A DNA stretch of 64,000 nt. It comes from Larkinella knui. GTDB lineage: Bacteria > Bacteroidota > Bacteroidia > Cytophagales > Spirosomataceae. The stretch spans positions 310,001 through 374,000 of the forward strand of contig NZ_RQJP01000003.1 of the NCBI RefSeq assembly GCF_003858645.1. Reading direction: 5' to 3'. Both the position numbers and the translations under genes were made by a program. The notes under the pieces are model-generated. The model searched no databases. It was not told the origin of the DNA and saw only the letters and a list, made by a program, of their open reading frames with translations. Positions 61,166-64,000 of the stretch are shown here, piece by piece (position 1 is the first letter of the stretch; each line of letters begins with the position of its first letter).

Positions 61166-61594
61166 TTAATCTTCTGGATTTAACGCCAGTTTGCCATCGG
61201 CGCCGAGGTAAATCCGGTAGCGCGAACCGCGCCGAACGGTGTATTTATTACTTCGGGCCGGATCGGTTTTCAGCCGAACGAAAAGCTGGGCGTTGTTGGT
61301 CGGATAAATGCTCACGTTGCTGGCCTGAATCGTAAAAGCCGACCATTGTTTCATGTCTTTACTGATTTCAAGGGTGGCCGGTTTGGTGTAATCGTTCACC
61401 AGAATAACACTTTTCTGGCTGTAACTGATCGTCACTTTGCGACTCGAATCCGGCACAGACGCATCCATGAAAAAAACCTTGATGTAACTCACTTCCAGCG
61501 TGTCGCCTTTCGTCCGGCTGGAATCCGCCGAAACCGGTTTTCCCAACACCGGGATTCCCAATCCAAAAAGGCCGATGAACAGAAGCCGTTTCAT
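61166..61594 (-). CDS. Small secreted beta-rich protein, unknown
   Basis: A 142-residue exported protein (signal peptide MKRLLFIGLFGLGIPVLGKP) with a beta-rich mature part: LEVSYIKVFFMDAS, KVTISYSQKSVILVNDY, FTIQASNVSIYPTNNAQLFVR (cut) and a closing YRIYLGADGKLALNPED. I do not recognise the family. Its start overlaps the stop of the caspase gene by four bases (ATGA), so the two are translationally coupled and probably act together in the periplasm. Confidence 0.7.
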   Translation of the reverse strand: MKRLLFIGLFGLGIPVLGKPVSADSSRTKGDTLEVSYIKVFFMDASVPDSSRKVTISYSQKSVILVNDYTKPATLEISKDMKQWSAFTIQASNVSIYPTNNAQLFVRLKTDPARSNKYTVRRGSRYRIYLGADGKLALNPED

Positions 61595-62892
61595 TCCGAT
61601 TTGCTGGCTAACCGCATTTTTCGTTTGAACAGAAAATCACCCGCGCCCGGCGTCAAGCCTTTAATGTGCCCGTAGGTCGGTTTCTGGCGGATTTGCGTTT
61701 TGTTGTGAACTTCGTTTTTAAGGCTGTCAAAGAGCTCTTCCGACGGCAGATACTCTTCCGAATTGGTGGCCAGCCGCCGGATAAAGTACTCCAGAAAAAC
61801 ACTGTTGTCGGGCACTTCTTCCAGCGAACTGCAACTCATGGCTTTCCGGCTTTTCTGGTTGTATTTTTCATCCCAGGTCTGCAGTTTCTGATTGGTCATC
61901 ACCTGATACGACACGATCGTGGCACCGTAACACGCATCGACCACCAGCAAAAGGTGCTGGGTCCGCATTTCATTCAGAATAGACACCAGCGATGCATTGG
62001 ACAGATAGCTGTCGAGGTCTTCCTGCCGGGTGTCCTGCAACGCCCAAAATCCGTTGTTTTCGTCGGTACTCACACTGTGTCCGGCAAAGAAAATCAGCAG
62101 GTTATCGTCGCTCAACAGCCGGTAAGAAAGGGCCGTCAGCGTATCTTTCACCATTTTTTTGGTGGCATTGGGCAAGCGGATAATCGACGTAAAATCGTAC
62201 CGCTGGCGAAGCACACTATCCAGCCGGGCCATGTCGCTACGGGGGCGGTTGAGCTTGATCCGTTCGTCGCTGTAGTCGTTGATGCCGATCAAAACGGCGT
62301 GATACCGGGCGGTTGTTACCGAGGGCCGTTTCAGTTTGGCGGGCAGCGGATACTCATTGTTCCGTTCCGTTTTTCGGATCACCGAAACCTGAAGGTCATA
62401 CACCGCCGGCGACATATTCGGATTGGAAATGTAAACAAAAATGAATTTAAGGCTTGAATTGTCCAGCGACAGTTTTCGCCCGGTATTGTCCGTAAAATTT
62501 ACGGTCTGGGTGATGGGCACTTTCAACGTTAAATCCTTCAGGGTGTCGATGTTAGCGGACAAAACCGCGTAGGCATTTGTTTTCGATCCACTGGTGGCCC
62601 GCTCGTCGATGGTGCAATTCCCGTAACAGTTCCGGATGGAAATAATCAGGTTCCGGTTCGACTGGATGGGCGTCACTTTCACCTGTAGCGTATCGCCAAT
62701 CCGCAACCGGACGCTATCGGCATTAACGGGATAAAACCGGTTAAAATGCCGCCCGGAGCCGGTTACACTAAAGGCCATGGCCGGTATTGAATCGTTCTTA
62801 AACTGAACAACCGGTTCTCCCACCGCCTGCCCGCGCGTTGGCAGACTCGCTACACAGAGGCAAATCAAAACCAGGCCAACGAAGGGTTTCAT
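61591..62892 (-). CDS. Secreted caspase-like (peptidase C14) protease
   Basis: A 433-residue exported protein. The signal peptide (MKPFVGLVLICLCVASLPTRG) is followed by a beta-rich region (about 25-190) with no family I know, then a caspase-hemoglobinase domain (about 195-430): YHAVLIGINDYSDE, catalytic His272 in LIFFAGHS, catalytic Cys321 in LLLVVDACYGA, and a terminal GLTPGAGDFLFKRK. The dyad is intact, so it should be an active cysteine protease. The frame opens 17 codons earlier at 62943; the signal peptide fixes the start. It is the middle gene of a leftward operon with a beta-propeller and a small secreted protein. Confidence 0.85.
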   Translation of the reverse strand: MKPFVGLVLICLCVASLPTRGQAVGEPVVQFKNDSIPAMAFSVTGSGRHFNRFYPVNADSVRLRIGDTLQVKVTPIQSNRNLIISIRNCYGNCTIDERATSGSKTNAYAVLSANIDTLKDLTLKVPITQTVNFTDNTGRKLSLDNSSLKFIFVYISNPNMSPAVYDLQVSVIRKTERNNEYPLPAKLKRPSVTTARYHAVLIGINDYSDERIKLNRPRSDMARLDSVLRQRYDFTSIIRLPNATKKMVKDTLTALSYRLLSDDNLLIFFAGHSVSTDENNGFWALQDTRQEDLDSYLSNASLVSILNEMRTQHLLLVVDACYGATIVSYQVMTNQKLQTWDEKYNQKSRKAMSCSSLEEVPDNSVFLEYFIRRLATNSEEYLPSEELFDSLKNEVHNKTQIRQKPTYGHIKGLTPGAGDFLFKRKMRLASKSE

Positions 62893-62979
62893 ACGGATCG
62901 ACACGTTTTTCTGCAAATAAGGTACATAATCGAGCACTCGCATACAAAGACTTTTTGTGTAACTGGCCGATATTCAGCC

Positions 62980-64000
62980 TTAATCCCTAAAAGATTGCCA
63001 GATCGCTTCCCAAAAGGAGGTTTGCAGCTTGTACTGGTCCCGGACATCGTCCAGAATCGTCCGCCGTTTGGTAGCCGAAATGTGCTGATTGAGCCACGGA
63101 ATGATGAAATTCGGCCCCGGCCAGATCGACACCCGGTTATTCTGAACCGTATAATACACAGAGCCATCCTGCAAAAACCGGTATTGGTTCACCGCTCCCA
63201 CCCATTCCAGCAACCGCTGCCCGTTCATGCTCCACCAAATGGATTGTCCTTCGGACTGGAGGGTGGCCAGAAGCAAACCGTCCGGCGAAAATTCGGCCAC
63301 CTCCACGACCTTGTTGTGATTGAACAAACTGAGCCCCCCGGTTTTTCGACTCCAGACAAAAGCCTGATTTTCGCCGGACAGCAGAATCATGATCTCCTCG
63401 CCGGAAGGTGAAACCCGGAAAGCGGTAAGCCGATAGCCTTCGGATAAGCGCACGGTTTTCAGTGGATAGGTGGCCACCGGCTTGCCCTGCTGATTCCATA
63501 CCGACAAGACGTCGGTTTCGCCAACCGTCAGGCCAACGATCGATGCCCCGTCCGGACTGATGGTTCCGGCCGCCTGTTTGCCCGGCAGTTCAATCACCTT
63601 GCGGTCAGCACGGCTCCAGAAATACAGTTTCCCATTCCTCGACCGAAGTAATAATTCCTGTCCATTGTCTGACAAAAAGGCGCTCTTGTCTTCCAGACTG
63701 ATCGGAATGCTATCGATTTGTTGCCCTTTGGAATTCCACAGAAGTCCTTTCCCGGTTTTGGTACGCGTCAGCAAAACCTGATGGTCGTCGGAAAAATCGG
63801 CGACTTCGCCCGTCAAACCGATCAGGCGCCGATCCTGCCGGTTCCAGCACGAGACATCCTTTCCGATGTTGATGATGAAAATAGTCCGCGCGTCGTTCGA
63901 AGCCAGAACCCGATCCATGACCGAATCGGTGGCCATCGAATCGACCACCGCGCCCGCCCGGTTCCAGACGTAGATCCAATTCGCATCCGTCAGCGTCGTA
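62980..64000 (-). CDS. Beta-propeller (WD40-like) protein, N-terminal part beyond the window
   Basis: At least 340 residues of a repeat protein; the frame stays open through the right edge (NWIYVWNRAGAVVDS precedes the first GTG at 63948), so the real start lies outside. Repeats of about 40 residues end in W-N/W-S plus basic-Gly: SCWNRQDRRLIG, LLWNSKGQQIDS, YFWSRADRKVIE, SVWNQQGKPVAT, FVWSRKTGGLSL and IWWSMNGQRLLE, with FSPDG-type turns (ISPDG, VSPSG, FSPDG) between. The C-terminus leaves the propeller with a basic helix (ISATKRRTILDDVRDQYK). The caspase gene follows 87 bases later on the same strand. In other bacteria caspase or CHAT proteases are often linked to WD40 repeats; partnership here is inferred. 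Confidence 0.8.
   Translation of the reverse strand, partial: TTLTDANWIYVWNRAGAVVDSMATDSVMDRVLASNDARTIFIINIGKDVSCWNRQDRRLIGLTGEVADFSDDHQVLLTRTKTGKGLLWNSKGQQIDSIPISLEDKSAFLSDNGQELLLRSRNGKLYFWSRADRKVIELPGKQAAGTISPDGASIVGLTVGETDVLSVWNQQGKPVATYPLKTVRLSEGYRLTAFRVSPSGEEIMILLSGENQAFVWSRKTGGLSLFNHNKVVEVAEFSPDGLLLATLQSEGQSIWWSMNGQRLLEWVGAVNQYRFLQDGSVYYTVQNNRVSIWPGPNFIIPWLNQHISATKRRTILDDVRDQYKLQTSFWEAIWQSFRD

Noticed and set aside
63130-63948. GTG at 63948 as the start of the propeller gene
   Set aside because: The frame continues upstream to the window edge with another propeller-like strand (NWIYVWNRAG), so this GTG is an internal Val codon.

Overview
The window comes from a chromosome of a Bacteroidota bacterium, order Cytophagales, most likely a Spirosoma/Larkinella-like genus (genus is inference). 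Signs are a SusC/SusD pair, TonB-dependent receptors with a carboxypeptidase-like front domain, a receptor/DUF4249 pair, PorT-type outer-membrane barrels, a PafA-type phosphatase, a beta-carotene ketolase, and at least ten promoters with the Bacteroidota -7 box TAnnTTTG. Coding density is high, with no rRNA, recognisable tRNA, CRISPR, insertion sequence or prophage. Many ORFs need a later start than the longest one; starts given here follow signal peptides, conserved N-termini or promoter positions.

Layout. 1-7.1 kb: pheS, two stand-alone LytTR regulators, two tandem PorT-like barrels, radA, a secreted TIM-barrel isomerase, a small secreted protein. 7.3-18.5 kb: housekeeping (pgeF, a GlsB-type membrane protein, birA, rsfS, ftsH, lpxH, cdsA, CPBP protease, dusB) mixed with secreted unknowns. 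18.5-24.3 kb: two family-2 glycosyltransferases, a DMT exporter, a biotin carrier protein (the likely substrate type for BirA), pyrH-frr, two small membrane proteins. 24.4-35.2 kb: envelope and nutrient uptake (receptor + DUF4249, susC-susD) followed by ugd and a UDP-glucuronate decarboxylase, which together make UDP-xylose. 35.4-52 kb: acyl-CoA dehydrogenase, SDR, GH63-like glucosidase, serine hydrolase, a membrane-anchored LytTR regulator, SPFH-NfeD, PafA, crtW beside a polyprenyl synthase, patatin, GDPD. 52-59.9 kb: a large Oar-like receptor, a SelD homologue with altered active site, an alpha/beta hydrolase, nitroreductase, RsmI-like methylase and MBL hydrolase. 60-64 kb: an ECF sigma factor with a stub of a FecR-type anti-sigma, and a leftward operon of beta-propeller, secreted caspase-like protease and small secreted protein, running off the right edge.

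The most unusual content is of two kinds. First, about a dozen intergenic palindromes are built from short repeated words (ATGATGAAT, GTTTTCAGT, ACGGATT and so on). Five of them, with unrelated arms, share GACGC at or beside the tip. They sit between susC and susD, between ugd and the decarboxylase, around pyrH/frr and next to start or stop codons. One supplies the last four codons and the stop of crtW; another encodes the shared C-terminal -EN and stop of two convergent genes. Second, several proteins depart from their families: a SelD homologue without its catalytic Cys and two Mg-binding Asp, a SusC without its N-terminal domain, a FecR reduced to its cytoplasmic part, and a caspase/propeller operon of unknown role.
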